A model generated the notes under the pieces. That model searched no databases. It worked only from the letters and a program-made list of their open reading frames with translations, and was not told the DNA's origin. Made by a program: the position numbers and the translations under genes. Shown one piece after another: positions 33,839 through 43,038 of a stretch of DNA of 64,000 nt. The DNA comes from Planococcus glaciei (lineage in GTDB: Bacteria; Bacillota; Bacilli; Bacillales_A; Planococcaceae), in NCBI RefSeq assembly GCF_900099655.1, contig NZ_FNDC01000014.1, forward strand, positions 62,001 to 126,000. The letters are read 5' to 3'. Position 1 is the stretch's first letter; the number at the start of each line of letters is the position of its first letter.

Positions 33839-34882
33839 TTATTCAGTTTCATTTTCATCTGGTGTTAAATCGGCAATGTCTGTTTCACTGCTGTCTGACA
33901 ATGTAGAAGTATCAGGCTGCAGCCCTAAATGGCTTTTCAGAATGTCCTGCACTTCTGTTAATGATTCATCATCAAGCTGCCAATAATAAACGCCGGTGCT
34001 CATATCATCGTAGCCATCCAACGTCAATGTATCTACATCCGGTTTGCCGCCTTTAGCATAATTGAAAAATGACTGCATGTCTTTAAAAGTCAAATCGGTT
34101 TTCATATTATCGCCGATTGCTTCGATTACATTATCGTATTTAGAAAAAGAAGAAGCAGACAATATTTTGTTCATGATGCTTTCAATGATCATCTGCTGCC
34201 GTTTTCCGCGCTCGATATCGTTATCATAATGGCGGGTTCTGGCAAGTGCTAGTGCTTCGCTGCCATTCAAAGTCTGATAGCCCTGCTCCAAAACAATTGC
34301 ATCTTTTTTATCGAATTCATCCTGTTCCTTTAAATCATACGGAACATTCACTTCAATGCCATCAAGTGCGTCCACTACATCGATAAATGCATCGAAATTC
34401 ATCCGGACATAATAATCGACGGGAACATTTAAGAGTTCTTCAACACTTTCAATTGCTGAACTCGGGCCATTAAAGGCATAAGCGTGTGTAATTTTATCTT
34501 CATGTCCTGCATCGGGAATGTAGGTATACGTATCACGAGGAATACTCACTAATTTAATCGATTTATCCGCATTGTTTAAAGTAGCAAGAACCAATGCGTC
34601 CGATCTGATATTGTCCGTGTCTTGATCTCGTTTTTCACTATCATCTACACCGATGAATAAAATAGACACATTATCGTGCAGCGGTTCTACTTGTTCATCC
34701 CGCAAATCAGACATTTCACGGTCGCCCGCTGTTTCAAACGACCGGTCGGCCGCCAACTCTGCTTTTTTCAATAAATAGATTCCAAAAGCCGAGCCGCAAA
34801 TAAGTACCGAAACAATCATTATAGCAGCAATTTTAATGGCCAACCTTCTCGACTTGGTTTTCCGGTGTTTTTTACGATTCAT
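33839..34882 (-). CDS. LytR-CpsA-Psr (LCP) family wall polymer ligase
   Basis: A 347-residue protein with a basic cytoplasmic tail (MNRKKHRKTKSRRLA), one membrane segment (about 16-40) and an extracellular LCP domain. SILFIGVDDSEKR, NIRSDALVLATLN, KLVSIPRDTYTYIP, FDAFIDVVDALDGIEVNVP and ALALARTRHYDNDIERGKRQQ are the conserved blocks with the pyrophosphate-binding Arg and Asp residues. LCP enzymes attach teichoic acids or other polymers to peptidoglycan. GAGGAG before the ATG at 34882 decides the start. Likely a TagT/U/V homologue; which one cannot be told. Confidence 0.9.
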   Translation of the reverse strand: MNRKKHRKTKSRRLAIKIAAIMIVSVLICGSAFGIYLLKKAELAADRSFETAGDREMSDLRDEQVEPLHDNVSILFIGVDDSEKRDQDTDNIRSDALVLATLNNADKSIKLVSIPRDTYTYIPDAGHEDKITHAYAFNGPSSAIESVEELLNVPVDYYVRMNFDAFIDVVDALDGIEVNVPYDLKEQDEFDKKDAIVLEQGYQTLNGSEALALARTRHYDNDIERGKRQQMIIESIMNKILSASSFSKYDNVIEAIGDNMKTDLTFKDMQSFFNYAKGGKPDVDTLTLDGYDDMSTGVYYWQLDDESLTEVQDILKSHLGLQPDTSTLSDSSETDIADLTPDENETE

Positions 34883-35039
34883 GGTTATAGCTCCTCTATT
34901 TCGGAATGGGCTAACCGAATAGTCAATTGGCTTCATCCAAACTTTCAAATGTATAAGTGAATTTTGTAGGACTTTCGTACATAGTTACTTTGGTTCTGTC
35001 TATTATACAGTGAGACAGGAAATCCGTAAATGAAAATGA

Positions 35040-35675
35040 TTAACCGATTTTAAATTCCAGAAATTCGCTTTCCAAGCTCTCAATCCTAGCTTGCCCATTC
35101 GTCATTTCGTTGATCCAGCCGGTAAAATCATCTTTTTTATCTCTTGGTACATAGATCAGTAGCGCGACTCCGTCCATATACTGAATGTCTTTTAAGGGGT
35201 AGTCAGAATTCCGGACTTCGTTTTCCATTTTCCCGAGCCAGTTGTAATCGATTATTACCTTCATTAAAAAATGAAGCCTGCGTTCAACCACGCCCGATGC
35301 TGCAATTGCTTCTGTCGTCGCTTTGCCGTATGCCCGGATTAAGCCGCCGCCTCCCAGTTTAATGCCGCCAAAATAGCGGGTAACAACAACAACTGTATCT
35401 TTTAATCCTTGTTTTTTTAAAACTTCCAACATAGGAAAACCGGCAGTGCCGCTTGGTTCACCGTCATCATTCGCTTTTTGGATCGAATCGTGTTTTCCTA
35501 TTAAATAGGCAGAGCAATTATGATTGGCGGAGCGGTGTTTTGCTTTAATCGATTCGATAAATTCCAAAGCCTCTTTTTCAGTTTCAGCCCGCTTCGCATA
35601 GCCGATAAAACGTGATTTTTGTATAATAATTTCACATTCTGTTAATTCGCCGATAGTTTTGTAATTTTCTCGCAT
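35040..35675 (-). CDS. yvyE: YigZ/IMPACT-family protein (YvyE)
   Basis: A 211-residue protein with the UPF0029/Impact N-terminal domain: IIQKSRFIGYAKRAETE, AKHRSANHNCSAYLIG and NDDGEPSGTAGFPMLEVL, then VVVTRYFGGIKLGGGGLIRAYG. The C-terminal domain (about 135-211) is the EF-G-like DUF1949 part. The exact role is unknown; in eukaryotes IMPACT binds Gcn1. It lies between the LCP gene and degS as in Bacillus. GGGGGAG precedes the ATG. Confidence 0.9.
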   Translation of the reverse strand: MRENYKTIGELTECEIIIQKSRFIGYAKRAETEKEALEFIESIKAKHRSANHNCSAYLIGKHDSIQKANDDGEPSGTAGFPMLEVLKKQGLKDTVVVVTRYFGGIKLGGGGLIRAYGKATTEAIAASGVVERRLHFLMKVIIDYNWLGKMENEVRNSDYPLKDIQYMDGVALLIYVPRDKKDDFTGWINEMTNGQARIESLESEFLEFKIG

Positions 35676-35834
35676 TTTGACTCCCCCTAGTGTAGAATGT
35701 AATCAGACAATTTGTAATGTGTTTTTAATACGCCGTTGCTTACAAAGTGGTATACTTGTGTAAGCTGTAACAGGCATAAAGGTGCAAGGAAATTTCCTAA
35801 ATACACAGTTAAGTATAGCTAAGGCGGGTTTAAA

Positions 35835-36980
35835 ATGGCTAAAAAATTCGATGTTAAAGCCTTAAATTCCATTTTTGATGATGTGCTTGAAAAAATGGAA
35901 AGTTCTAAGCAGGATATTTTTGTCATCAGTGAAAAAAGTCGCCAAAGTTATGAAGATATGAAAGATGAACTTGAAGATGTGCGAACGAATATTACCCGGG
36001 TAATCAAAACCGGGGATTCTTTGGAAGAAAAGACCCGGGCGGCCCGCAGGCGCCTTGCTGAAGTATCTAAGTCTTTTAATTCATTCTCCGAAAGCCAGGT
36101 GAGGCAGGCCTACGAACAGGCTAATGAACTTCAAGTTCAATTGTCGGTTAACCGGTCGGAAGAAAAACAGTACCGCCAAAAAAGGGATCGGCTGCAGCGC
36201 AGGCTGCAGGCATTGCTTCAGACGATTGAACGGGCCGAGCATCTGGTCAACCGATTGAATATCACCATCAATTATTTGGGTTCTGACCACCATGAGATTG
36301 GCGAAGCGATTGACAGCGTGAAGCTAAAGCAAGATTATAGCCTTCGGATTATTGAAGCGCAAGAAGAAGAGCGTAAACGGCTGTCCCGCGAAATTCATGA
36401 CGGGCCCGCCCAAATGATGGCAAATGTACTGCTGCGCTCAGACTTGATCGAAAGAACTTACCGGGAAAAAGGACCGGAACCGGCTTTTAAGGAAATATCT
36501 TCGTTGAAAGAAATGGTCCGGGATGCACTTACTGAAGTCAGAAGAATTATTTACGACTTGCGTCCGATGGCGCTTGATGATCTGGGCCTTGTGCCGACGC
36601 TGAAAAAATACCTGGAAACAATCGAAGATTACAACCAGGGAACTCGGCTGCTGTTTCATACAAGCGGAAAAGAAGTCAGGCTGCCTGGAAATTACGAAAC
36701 GTCGATTTTCAGATTGGTGCAGGAAGCCGTTTCCAATGCCATCCGGCATGGAAAAGCTTCATCCATAGAAGTGAAAGTGGAATGGCTAAAAGACCATGTT
36801 ACCCTGGTAGTGAAAGACAACGGCTCAGGGTTCGACCAAAGCATTGTAAAGAACCAATCATTCGGCTTGATCGGAATGAAAGAACGCATTGATTTAGTAG
36901 ACGGCGATTTTTACATAAACTCATCTCTGGGGAACGGAACAGTGTTGATGTTTCAAATCCCGTTGAAAACAGATGGATAA
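35835..36980 (+). CDS. degS: Two-component sensor histidine kinase DegS
   Basis: A 381-residue cytosolic kinase without membrane segments. The N-terminal part (about 1-170) is a long coiled coil, the phosphoacceptor is His188 in LSREIHDGPAQMMA, and the HATPase_c domain has EAVSNAIRHGKASS and VVKDNGSGFDQS. DegS phosphorylates DegU and controls exoenzymes, competence and motility in Bacillus. degU follows after 27 bases. Confidence 0.95.
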   Translation: MAKKFDVKALNSIFDDVLEKMESSKQDIFVISEKSRQSYEDMKDELEDVRTNITRVIKTGDSLEEKTRAARRRLAEVSKSFNSFSESQVRQAYEQANELQVQLSVNRSEEKQYRQKRDRLQRRLQALLQTIERAEHLVNRLNITINYLGSDHHEIGEAIDSVKLKQDYSLRIIEAQEEERKRLSREIHDGPAQMMANVLLRSDLIERTYREKGPEPAFKEISSLKEMVRDALTEVRRIIYDLRPMALDDLGLVPTLKKYLETIEDYNQGTRLLFHTSGKEVRLPGNYETSIFRLVQEAVSNAIRHGKASSIEVKVEWLKDHVTLVVKDNGSGFDQSIVKNQSFGLIGMKERIDLVDGDFYINSSLGNGTVLMFQIPLKTDG

Positions 36981-37007
36981 GATAAGGTATTTGAGGAGGA
37001 CGACATA

Positions 37008-37682
37008 ATGACGAAAATTATTATTATCGATGATCACCAGCTATTCCGCGAAGGGGTAAAACGAATTCTTGACTTTGAAGATTCGTTCGAAGTTGTCGCA
37101 GAAGGCGGAGACGGCACAGAAGTGACGAAATTATATGAAGAGCACCGCCCCGATGTGGTATTAATGGATATTAACATGCCGCAGAAAAATGGCGTAGAAG
37201 CAACGGGTGAATTAATGGAGAAGTACCCGGATGCAAAAGTCATTATGCTGTCAATCCATGATGATGAATCGTATGTTACCCATGCTTTGAAAACTGGAGC
37301 GCTTGGCTACATGTTAAAAGAAATGGACGCAGAAGCGATCATCCAAGCCATCAAAGTCGTGGCAAAAGGCGGCTCGTACCTGCATCCGAAAGTGACCCGC
37401 AATCTGGTAATGGAGTTCCGCAGATTAAGCGAACGCGAAAACAAGGGATCGTTCCACCAAACGGAAATCCGCCGCCCTTACCATTTGCTGACAAAACGTG
37501 AAAGCGAAGTCCTTCAATTATTGACGGATGGCCAAAGCAACCGGGTAATCGGAGAAACATTGTTCATCTCTGAAAAAACGGTTAAAAACCATGTTTCCAG
37601 CATTTTACAAAAAATGCAAGTGAATGACCGCACCCAAGCGGTTGTCACAGCGATTAAAAACGGCTGGGTGGAAGTAAGATGA
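37008..37682 (+). CDS. degU: NarL/LuxR-type response regulator DegU
   Basis: A 224-residue response regulator. The receiver has acidic pair [11 protein letters not shown], the phosphoacceptor Asp54 in [13 protein letters not shown] and the conserved Lys in [10 protein letters not shown]. The C-terminal LuxR HTH is [20 protein letters not shown] and [25 protein letters not shown] precedes the ATG. It ends with the terminator at 37695-37728. The comFA gene, a DegU/ComK-linked competence target in Bacillus, is 1.7 kb downstream. Confidence 0.96.
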   Translation: MTKIIIIDDHQLFREGVKRILDFEDSFEVVAEGGDGTEVTKLYEEHRPDVVLMDINMPQKNGVEATGELMEKYPDAKVIMLSIHDDESYVTHALKTGALGYMLKEMDAEAIIQAIKVVAKGGSYLHPKVTRNLVMEFRRLSERENKGSFHQTEIRRPYHLLTKRESEVLQLLTDGQSNRVIGETLFISEKTVKNHVSSILQKMQVNDRTQAVVTAIKNGWVEVR

Positions 37683-37694
37683 GTAAATCACTCT

Positions 37695-37728
37695 AAAAAA
37701 GGCTTGCAGCTTGCTGCAAGCCTTTTTT
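37695..37728 (+). terminator. Terminator after degU
   Basis: AAAAAAGGCTTGCAG (37695-37709) and its complement (37714-37728) form a long stem with flanking A and T runs, 12 bases after the stop. Confidence 0.88.
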
Positions 37729-37807
37729 GATGAAAAGAATTCGACACAGTTTCTTCATTGTATTTAATGAAGCCCTATGTCAAAATGAACCGCAGGAGGT
37801 ATGCGTA

Positions 37808-38368
37808 ATGAAAAAAATAATGATTGTTCTAGCCCTATTGCTTATGCTGGCTGCATGTTCGAATTCAGACGATGCAACTGGAAACCAGAATACAGCGGAT
37901 GATGGGAATTCAGCGAATGAAAATAATGCGGTTGACCATGGCATCGAAGATAAGGAAGTCGGCTTCACCTTGGGAGACGATGGGAAAGTTATAGAAGCGG
38001 AAGTACCTGCAGAAGAGGGGGCTGCCATTCTAGCGGCTTACCAGGAATATATTGATGCTTTTAATGCGGAAGACTTGGAGCGGTACATGAACGTCATTTC
38101 GGAAAATCCTGAAGGCTTTGACCGGGAAGAAGACCGAAAAGCATTGGAAGAAACTTTTGCAGCTTATGATACAACTTACAAAACGAGCGATGAAACCATC
38201 GTGAAGTATGAAGAAAATAGAGCTGAAGTATATGCGACAAACATTGTGACTGTGAAAGATCCGAATTCCGAGAAAGCCACTGAGCAATCGGGACGCCAAG
38301 TGGTCGTCTTTCAAAAAGAGGGAAATGAATGGCGTGTCAGCAGCTTGCACTTTATCGGCAACCAATGA
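37808..38368 (+). CDS. Lipoprotein with NTF2/SnoaL-like domain
   Basis: A 186-residue lipoprotein: basic start MKKIMIVLALLLMLAAC with lipobox LAAC and lipidated Cys17, then a Asn/Asp/Glu-rich linker (about 18-80). The folded part starts near AILAAYQEYIDAFNAEDLER and ends VVVFQKEGNEWRVSSLHFIG, the outline of an NTF2-like (DUF4440/SnoaL) cone fold. GGAGG before the ATG at 37808 decides the start. Surface-anchored; ligand or role unknown. Confidence 0.75.
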   Translation: MKKIMIVLALLLMLAACSNSDDATGNQNTADDGNSANENNAVDHGIEDKEVGFTLGDDGKVIEAEVPAEEGAAILAAYQEYIDAFNAEDLERYMNVISENPEGFDREEDRKALEETFAAYDTTYKTSDETIVKYEENRAEVYATNIVTVKDPNSEKATEQSGRQVVVFQKEGNEWRVSSLHFIGNQ

Positions 38369-38433
38369 AAACCCTCCTAGTCCTGGAGCTGGCCTAAGCT
38401 TAAAAGGTTAGGTTGAAAAAATGCATGGAGAGA

Positions 38434-38467
38434 AACTTTCTGGGAATTTTTCCAGGAAGTTTTTTTA
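38434..38467 (+). terminator. Terminator after the NTF2-like lipoprotein gene
   Basis: AACTTTCTGG (38434-38443) and CCAGGAAGTT (38452-38461) followed by a T-run, 50 bases before degV. Confidence 0.75.
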
Positions 38468-38519
38468 TATGTCTATTGAGTTTTCTTTTTGGTAAACTGG
38501 CAATGGAGGCTGATTTAAT

Positions 38520-39356
38520 ATGAAAACAGCAATTGTAACGGATAGCACAGCGTATTTGCCGGAAGAACTCCGGAAAGAAAAAAACATCCACATGATTCCG
38601 CTTCAAGTGACTTTTAAGAACGAATCTTTTGCAGAAGAGGAAAATTTGCATGTAGATGAATTTTATAAAAAAGCAAAAGAAGAATTTCCGAAAACCTCAC
38701 AGCCGCCACTTGGAGAATTCGTAAATTTATACACGGAATTGGCGCAGGAGCATGACGAAATAGTTTCAATCCATTTATCAAGCGGCATTAGTGGGACTTT
38801 CCAAGGTTCGCAGCAGGCCAATGAACTGGTGGAAGAAGCAAGTGTGCACAGCTTTGATTCGGAAGTTTCGTGTTACATGCAAGGATTCTATGCTCTGAGA
38901 GCTGCAGATATGGCAAAAGCGGGAGCGGATGCTGCCACCATCATGGATGAGCTCCAGAAGATGAAAAAAAACATGCGCTCTTATTTCATGGTTGAAGATT
39001 TAAAGCATTTAAGCAGAGGCGGAAGGCTATCCAATGCCCAAGCTATCGTCGGCGGAATGCTTCAAATTAAACCGCTTTTGCATTTTGAAAACAAAATGAT
39101 TGTTCCGTTTGAAAAAATCCGGACTAGAAAAAAAGCGATGAACCGCATTGCGGGCATGCTTCAAGAAGATGCAGCGTCCGGAGCCGCCATCGAAGCCGCT
39201 ATTATCCATGCAAATCGGCCGGAAGAAGCAAAAAAATGGCGGGAAGAACTTGAAGTTTTATGTCCCAACGTCGATTTCACAATTTCGTATTTTGGACCAG
39301 TTATCGGTACACATTTAGGAGAAGGGTCGATGGGTTTGGGTTGGGTAAAGAAATAA
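38520..39356 (+). CDS. degV: DegV-family fatty-acid-binding protein
   Basis: A 278-residue protein. KTAIVTDSTAYLPEELRKE is the family N-terminus, TSQPPLGEFVNLY and SIHLSSGISGTFQGSQQAN are the ligand-site loops, and EDLKHLSRGGRLSNAQAIVG the C-domain motif. DegV/FakB proteins present fatty acids to a FakA-type kinase. It lies between degU and comFA as B. subtilis yviA does. AATGGAGG precedes the ATG; comFA follows after 38 bases without a terminator. Confidence 0.93.
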   Translation: MKTAIVTDSTAYLPEELRKEKNIHMIPLQVTFKNESFAEEENLHVDEFYKKAKEEFPKTSQPPLGEFVNLYTELAQEHDEIVSIHLSSGISGTFQGSQQANELVEEASVHSFDSEVSCYMQGFYALRAADMAKAGADAATIMDELQKMKKNMRSYFMVEDLKHLSRGGRLSNAQAIVGGMLQIKPLLHFENKMIVPFEKIRTRKKAMNRIAGMLQEDAASGAAIEAAIIHANRPEEAKKWREELEVLCPNVDFTISYFGPVIGTHLGEGSMGLGWVKK

Positions 39357-39394
39357 CCAATCCAGGCCTCCGGCTTCTCGGAAGGAAGATGCAG

Positions 39395-40723
39395 ATGAAA
39401 GAATTGGAGGAATTTTTGACCGGCCGAATTTGGCTGCTGAATTTCACCCCTTTTTCAAAAGACTTGATTGATGAATACATTTCCGGCGGCTTGATTGCTG
39501 TCAGCAAAGGCATTGGAAAAGACCGTGTTTGTGCCCGTTGCCTGGAAAACTCCCCACAAAAAATCATTTCATTTTACTGCTCCAAATGTGAAGAAGCGTG
39601 TTATTACTGCCGGCATTGCATCAACATGGGCCGCATCAGTTCCTGCACAGAGCTCATAACTTGGAAGCACCCAACCCAACCTCCTCAGAAAAATCATTCA
39701 TTCGCCTGGACAGGCACCCTTACCAACCTTCAAGAACGTGCATCCATCAAAGTTTCAAAGAGCCTGGAACAAAATCATTCCCATCTCGTATACGCCGTAT
39801 GTGGAGCCGGAAAAACAGAATTATTGTTTGTGCCTATTTTTAAAGCGCTGCAAAAAGGGCTTCGTGTGTGCATTGCCGCTCCGCGGACGGATGTCGTACT
39901 GGAATTGTCGCCCCGCATTAAAAATGCCTTTCCCGATACAAGGATCCATACTTTATATGGCGGAGCTCCATACGAAGAGGGATTCGCAGACATTGTCATT
40001 GCCACCACCCATCAGCTTTATCGTTTTCAGGATGCGTTCGATGTGATGATTATCGACGAAGCGGATGCATTTCCATATTCATATGATGCATCCCTCGAAA
40101 GGGCGGTTATAAAAGCGAAAAAAGAAACGGCACCAGTCGTTTATGTTTCGGCCACTCCTTCGGAACGGCTGCTGAAAAAGGTTCCCGAACGCTCCGAAAT
40201 CTTCAGGCGTTTTCACGGGCAAGATTTGCCTGTACCAAGCTTTAAGCCGCTCTGGAACTATAAAAAAAGCTTGTTGAAAAACAAAATCCCTAAAAAATTA
40301 GCCGACTGGGTAACAGACAAGATAAGAAAAAAAGAACCTTTTTTGTTGTTTTTGCCAACCATTGAACTGATTGACCATAGCATTGCGCTTTTTCAGAAAT
40401 TAGATCCAAGCATTGAAGCAGTGCACTCCCAAGATCCACAGCGAAAAGAAAAAGTGATGAAGCTGCGCAATGGCGAAGTTGCAGGTTTGTTGACTTCAAC
40501 CATTCTGGAGCGTGGAATCACCATTCCGAACGTCCAAGTGGCTGTAGTCGGAGCAGACGACCGGATATTTGATGCTTCGGCCCTGATTCAAATTGCTGGG
40601 CGAGCAGGAAGGTCGAGTGAGCAGCCAGGAGGGGATGTAGTGTTTTTTCACAATGGCATTGCAAGAGAAATGGATAAAGCCAGAAATCGGATTATTTCCT
40701 ACAATGCGAGGAGCCGATCATGA
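39395..40723 (+). CDS. comFA: Competence DNA-uptake ATPase ComFA
   Basis: A 442-residue DEAD-box-like translocase that helps pull single-stranded DNA into the cell. A four-Cys zinc finger lies in CARCLENSPQ and YCSKCEEACYYCRHC; Walker A is AVCGAGKTELLF, Walker B MIIDEADAFPYSYD, motif III VYVSATPS, and motif VI QIAGRAGRSSEQPGGDV. The ATG at 39395 is spaced eight bases from AAGGA; another ATG two codons earlier is too close. The stop overlaps the comFC ATG. comFB, present between them in B. subtilis, is absent. Confidence 0.93.
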   Translation: MKELEEFLTGRIWLLNFTPFSKDLIDEYISGGLIAVSKGIGKDRVCARCLENSPQKIISFYCSKCEEACYYCRHCINMGRISSCTELITWKHPTQPPQKNHSFAWTGTLTNLQERASIKVSKSLEQNHSHLVYAVCGAGKTELLFVPIFKALQKGLRVCIAAPRTDVVLELSPRIKNAFPDTRIHTLYGGAPYEEGFADIVIATTHQLYRFQDAFDVMIIDEADAFPYSYDASLERAVIKAKKETAPVVYVSATPSERLLKKVPERSEIFRRFHGQDLPVPSFKPLWNYKKSLLKNKIPKKLADWVTDKIRKKEPFLLFLPTIELIDHSIALFQKLDPSIEAVHSQDPQRKEKVMKLRNGEVAGLLTSTILERGITIPNVQVAVVGADDRIFDASALIQIAGRAGRSSEQPGGDVVFFHNGIAREMDKARNRIISYNARSRS

Positions 40724-41379
40724 AATGCTTGCTCTGTGATTCAACTATTGTCTACAGCCCGACATGGCAAGGACTCTTATTACGGAACCGGGAAGAACCA
40801 GTGTGCAAAAAGTGCAAAGCGGAATTCGCTGAAATCAAAGAGCCGAGGTGCGGAATTTGTGGACTGCCTGGAAGCACATTATGTACAGACTGCAGCTATT
40901 GGGAAACTACAGAATACCGGGGATGTATCGATGCAGGCATAGGCTTATATCAGTACAATGAAGCTATGAAGACTTTCTTGCATCGCTACAAATTTTTGCA
41001 GGACGTCGAGCTCTCAAGAGTATTTGCTGAAGAGGTGAAGCGGTCACTACGAAAACCAAGAGGCGTAGTTGTACCTATCCCGATGCATGCAAGCAAATTA
41101 ATGGAACGGACCTTTCCGCAAGTAGACCGGCTGCTGGATGCTGCGGAAATAAATTATCGGCATTTCCTTATTAAAAGCAACTCCACACAAGGCACCAAGA
41201 CCAAAAAAGAACGAATGGCTGTTGAAAATTTATTTGCTTGGAACGGTGAAGCCGTGCCGAAGAAAATTCTCTTAATCGATGATCTTTATACGACCGGAAC
41301 AACATTGCGCCAGGCTGCAAAAACCTTGAAAGATGCTGGAGCAGAGGAAATACGCATATGGACATTGATTCGGGGCTAG
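40720..41379 (+). CDS. comFC: ComF-family phosphoribosyltransferase-like competence protein
   Basis: A 219-residue protein. The N-terminus has a zinc ribbon (CLLCDSTIV, CKKCKAEF, CGICGLPGSTLCTDC), followed by a PRTase fold with VVPIPMHASKLMERTF, TQGTKTKKERM and the PRPP loop ILLIDDLYTTGTTLRQA. ComFC is needed for transformation, though the chemistry is not settled. It starts inside the comFA stop (ATGA). Confidence 0.93.
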   Translation: MKCLLCDSTIVYSPTWQGLLLRNREEPVCKKCKAEFAEIKEPRCGICGLPGSTLCTDCSYWETTEYRGCIDAGIGLYQYNEAMKTFLHRYKFLQDVELSRVFAEEVKRSLRKPRGVVVPIPMHASKLMERTFPQVDRLLDAAEINYRHFLIKSNSTQGTKTKKERMAVENLFAWNGEAVPKKILLIDDLYTTGTTLRQAAKTLKDAGAEEIRIWTLIRG

Positions 41380-41413
41380 CCCAAAAGTTTACTATGATAA
41401 GGAGAGCGGTCCC

Positions 41414-41758
41414 ATGTTTCCCAATCGAATGGAAAGTTATCGCCACAGTTTTGGAAAACCGCCTGAAATCCGTATGGAAATTCAGCGGGAAAATGAAGTT
41501 CAACGCCGAATCTTTGGTTTGCTTCTGGATGTTTCCCCAGGAGGAGCCAAAATTTTTTCTGAATATGAATTGCCCTTAGGGACAGTGGCTGTTAAGTTCT
41601 TTTTCAAAATCAATCACGAGAATATTGCTGCTAGTGGAGAATTGGTGTGGAAGGCTGCAATTCCAAATGGTTGGATTTACGGAGTGAAGTGGTTTGCAGA
41701 TCCGGTGAAGGAAATGCTGATTGCAGAAGAAATTAAAGCTGGAATATCCATTAGTTAA
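41414..41758 (+). CDS. PilZ-domain protein
   Basis: A 114-residue protein. The segment LLLDVSPGGAKIFSEYELP matches the DxSxxG block of PilZ domains, followed by the beta-barrel strands VKFFFKINHENIAASGELVW and WIYGVKWF. The upstream RxxxR part is not clear, so c-di-GMP binding is uncertain. AAGGAGAG precedes the ATG. It lies 34 bases after comFC, where B. subtilis has late flagellar genes, and is followed by a terminator. Confidence 0.7.
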   Translation: MFPNRMESYRHSFGKPPEIRMEIQRENEVQRRIFGLLLDVSPGGAKIFSEYELPLGTVAVKFFFKINHENIAASGELVWKAAIPNGWIYGVKWFADPVKEMLIAEEIKAGISIS

Positions 41759-41784
41759 AGCCTGCCGGACTTGGCAGGCTTTTC
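41758..41784 (+). terminator. Terminator after the PilZ gene
   Basis: AAGCCTGCC (41758-41766) and GGCAGGCTT with a short T-run, overlapping the stop codon. Confidence 0.75.
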
Positions 41785-41830
41785 TCTTATTCAAACGGTC
41801 CTCCGGCATTTGCCTAGAACTGACCAAGAG

Positions 41831-41966
41831 CTTCCGCTTTTCTGGTGTCCAGCTGCAATGGCCAGATTCTCGGGTCATAAGTCAACCCGGCTGTGCGGTT
41901 GAAAACACACCGCTTCGCCGGTTCGCCTTATGCCTTTCGAATCAAAACGGCCATTTCCGCATTTCT
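41831..41966. repeat. 136-base structured repeat, copy 1
   Basis: A near-identical copy (five differences over 136 bases) lies at 42073-42208. The unit folds on itself at several levels: CCGGC...GCCGG with inner GCGGT...ACCGC, flanked by CATAAG...CTTATG, GATTC...GAATC and ATGGCC...GGCCAT. This nested symmetry suggests a structured RNA or a palindromic mobile repeat. No protein frame in it is convincing. Confidence 0.8.
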
Positions 41967-42068
41967 TGTCCAGCTGCAGCGCCTAGCCCCTCGAGTCGCT
42001 TCGGCTTTGAAGCCATGGCTGAAAAGCGCCATGGCTTTCAAAGCCGAAGCGCTTGTCGGGGCTGGACA
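41967..42068. repeat. 102-base hairpin element between the two structured repeats
   Basis: Outer arms TGTCCAGC (41967-41974) and GCTGGACA (42061-42068); inner arms 41997-42019 and 42028-42051 pair over 23 bases with a single bulge. Short sequences such as GTCCAGCTGCA are shared with the flanking copies, so the three units form one family. Confidence 0.75.
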
Positions 42069-42072
42069 GGCG

Positions 42073-42208
42073 CTTTCGCTTTTCTAGTGTCCAGCTGCAA
42101 TGGCCAGATTCTCGGGTCATAAGTCAAACCGGCTGTGCGGTTGAAAACACACCGCTTCGCCGGTTCGCCTTATGCCTTTCGAATCTATACGGCCATTTCC
42201 GCATTTCT
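42073..42208. repeat. 136-base structured repeat, copy 2
   Basis: The second copy of the unit at 41831-41966. Its right edge reaches the stop codon (42207-42209, minus strand) of the SDR gene, so the repeat supplies the end of that reading frame. Confidence 0.8.
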
Positions 42209-42911
42209 AGTGCTCATAAATCATTTTTTTGGTCATGCCGCCGTCGATGTTTATGCATTCGCCTGTGATAAATGAATTCCTCGGGTCGCATAGAAACAGG
42301 CAAGCCCGTGCGATGTCATCGCCTTTGCCGACTCGGCCGCTCCAATGCTGGGAGTGGTCAATGTCGCGCAATTCCTCAGAACCGGTATGGATCCAACCAG
42401 GTGCAATGGCATTGACCCGTATGCCTTTTTCGCTTAATGTGGCAGCGAGTGAATGGGTCAAAGCATAAATGCCGCCTTTTGAAGCCGAGTACGTTTCGGT
42501 ATTCGGCTCTGACATAAATGCACGGGTAGAAGCCATATTGACAATTGCCCGGATGTCTTCAGACATATATCTGGCTGCCTCCCGGCTGCAGATAAAGACG
42601 CTTTTTAAATTGGTGTTAAGAATGCGGTCCCATTCTTGTTCGTCGACTTCCCAAATCGATTTGAATTCTGATAATCCGGCATTGTTAATGAGAATATGAA
42701 TAGCGCCGTAGTCTTTATGGATGCCGGAAAAAACTTGGATGACTTCTTCGAAATTCCCGACGTCGCATTTCCGGTACTCCACGCCTTCAATGTCCACTTT
42801 CTCAATATCCAGTCCAATGACGCGTGCTCCTTCGTTTTTAAAGTGTTGGGCGATGCTGCGTCCGATGCCTTGTGCCGCACCGGTGACAATAACTGTTTTA
42901 TGGGTTAACAT
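42207..42911 (-). CDS. Short-chain dehydrogenase/reductase
   Basis: A 234-residue classical SDR. The NAD(P) motif is [16 protein letters not shown], then NNAG, the catalytic Ser in NMASTRAF and the YSASKGG Tyr-Lys pair, and [17 protein letters not shown] after the second strand favours NAD. Substrate unknown. An ATG at 42911 is preferred over one at 42920 because AAGGAG touches the earlier one. The stop codon lies at the edge of a structured repeat. Confidence 0.85.
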   Translation of the reverse strand: MLTHKTVIVTGAAQGIGRSIAQHFKNEGARVIGLDIEKVDIEGVEYRKCDVGNFEEVIQVFSGIHKDYGAIHILINNAGLSEFKSIWEVDEQEWDRILNTNLKSVFICSREAARYMSEDIRAIVNMASTRAFMSEPNTETYSASKGGIYALTHSLAATLSEKGIRVNAIAPGWIHTGSEELRDIDHSQHWSGRVGKGDDIARACLFLCDPRNSFITGECINIDGGMTKKMIYEH

Positions 42912-42969
42912 TTTCTTCATCTCCTTGTCACTTTCTTTACCTGAATTTCATAAACTCAAAACTTTTAGC

Positions 42970-42995
42970 GTTTTAAGCAGGAGAGATAAGGGAAG
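42970..42995 (+). promoter_or_regulatory. Possible SigB-like promoter of hpf
   Basis: GTTTTA (42970-42975), 14-base spacer, GGGAAG (42990-42995). Matches are five of six and four of six. B. subtilis hpf (yvyD) has SigB and SigH promoters, which supports the reading. Confidence 0.4.
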
Positions 42996-43038
42996 ATATA
43001 GAAATGTAATAGCAGGTACAAAAGAAGGAGGAGTTAGT

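Noticed and set aside
41893..42268. Several short open frames in the repeat block after the PilZ gene
   Set aside because: They appear in both 136-base copies because the DNA is repeated, lack ribosome sites and have no family likeness.
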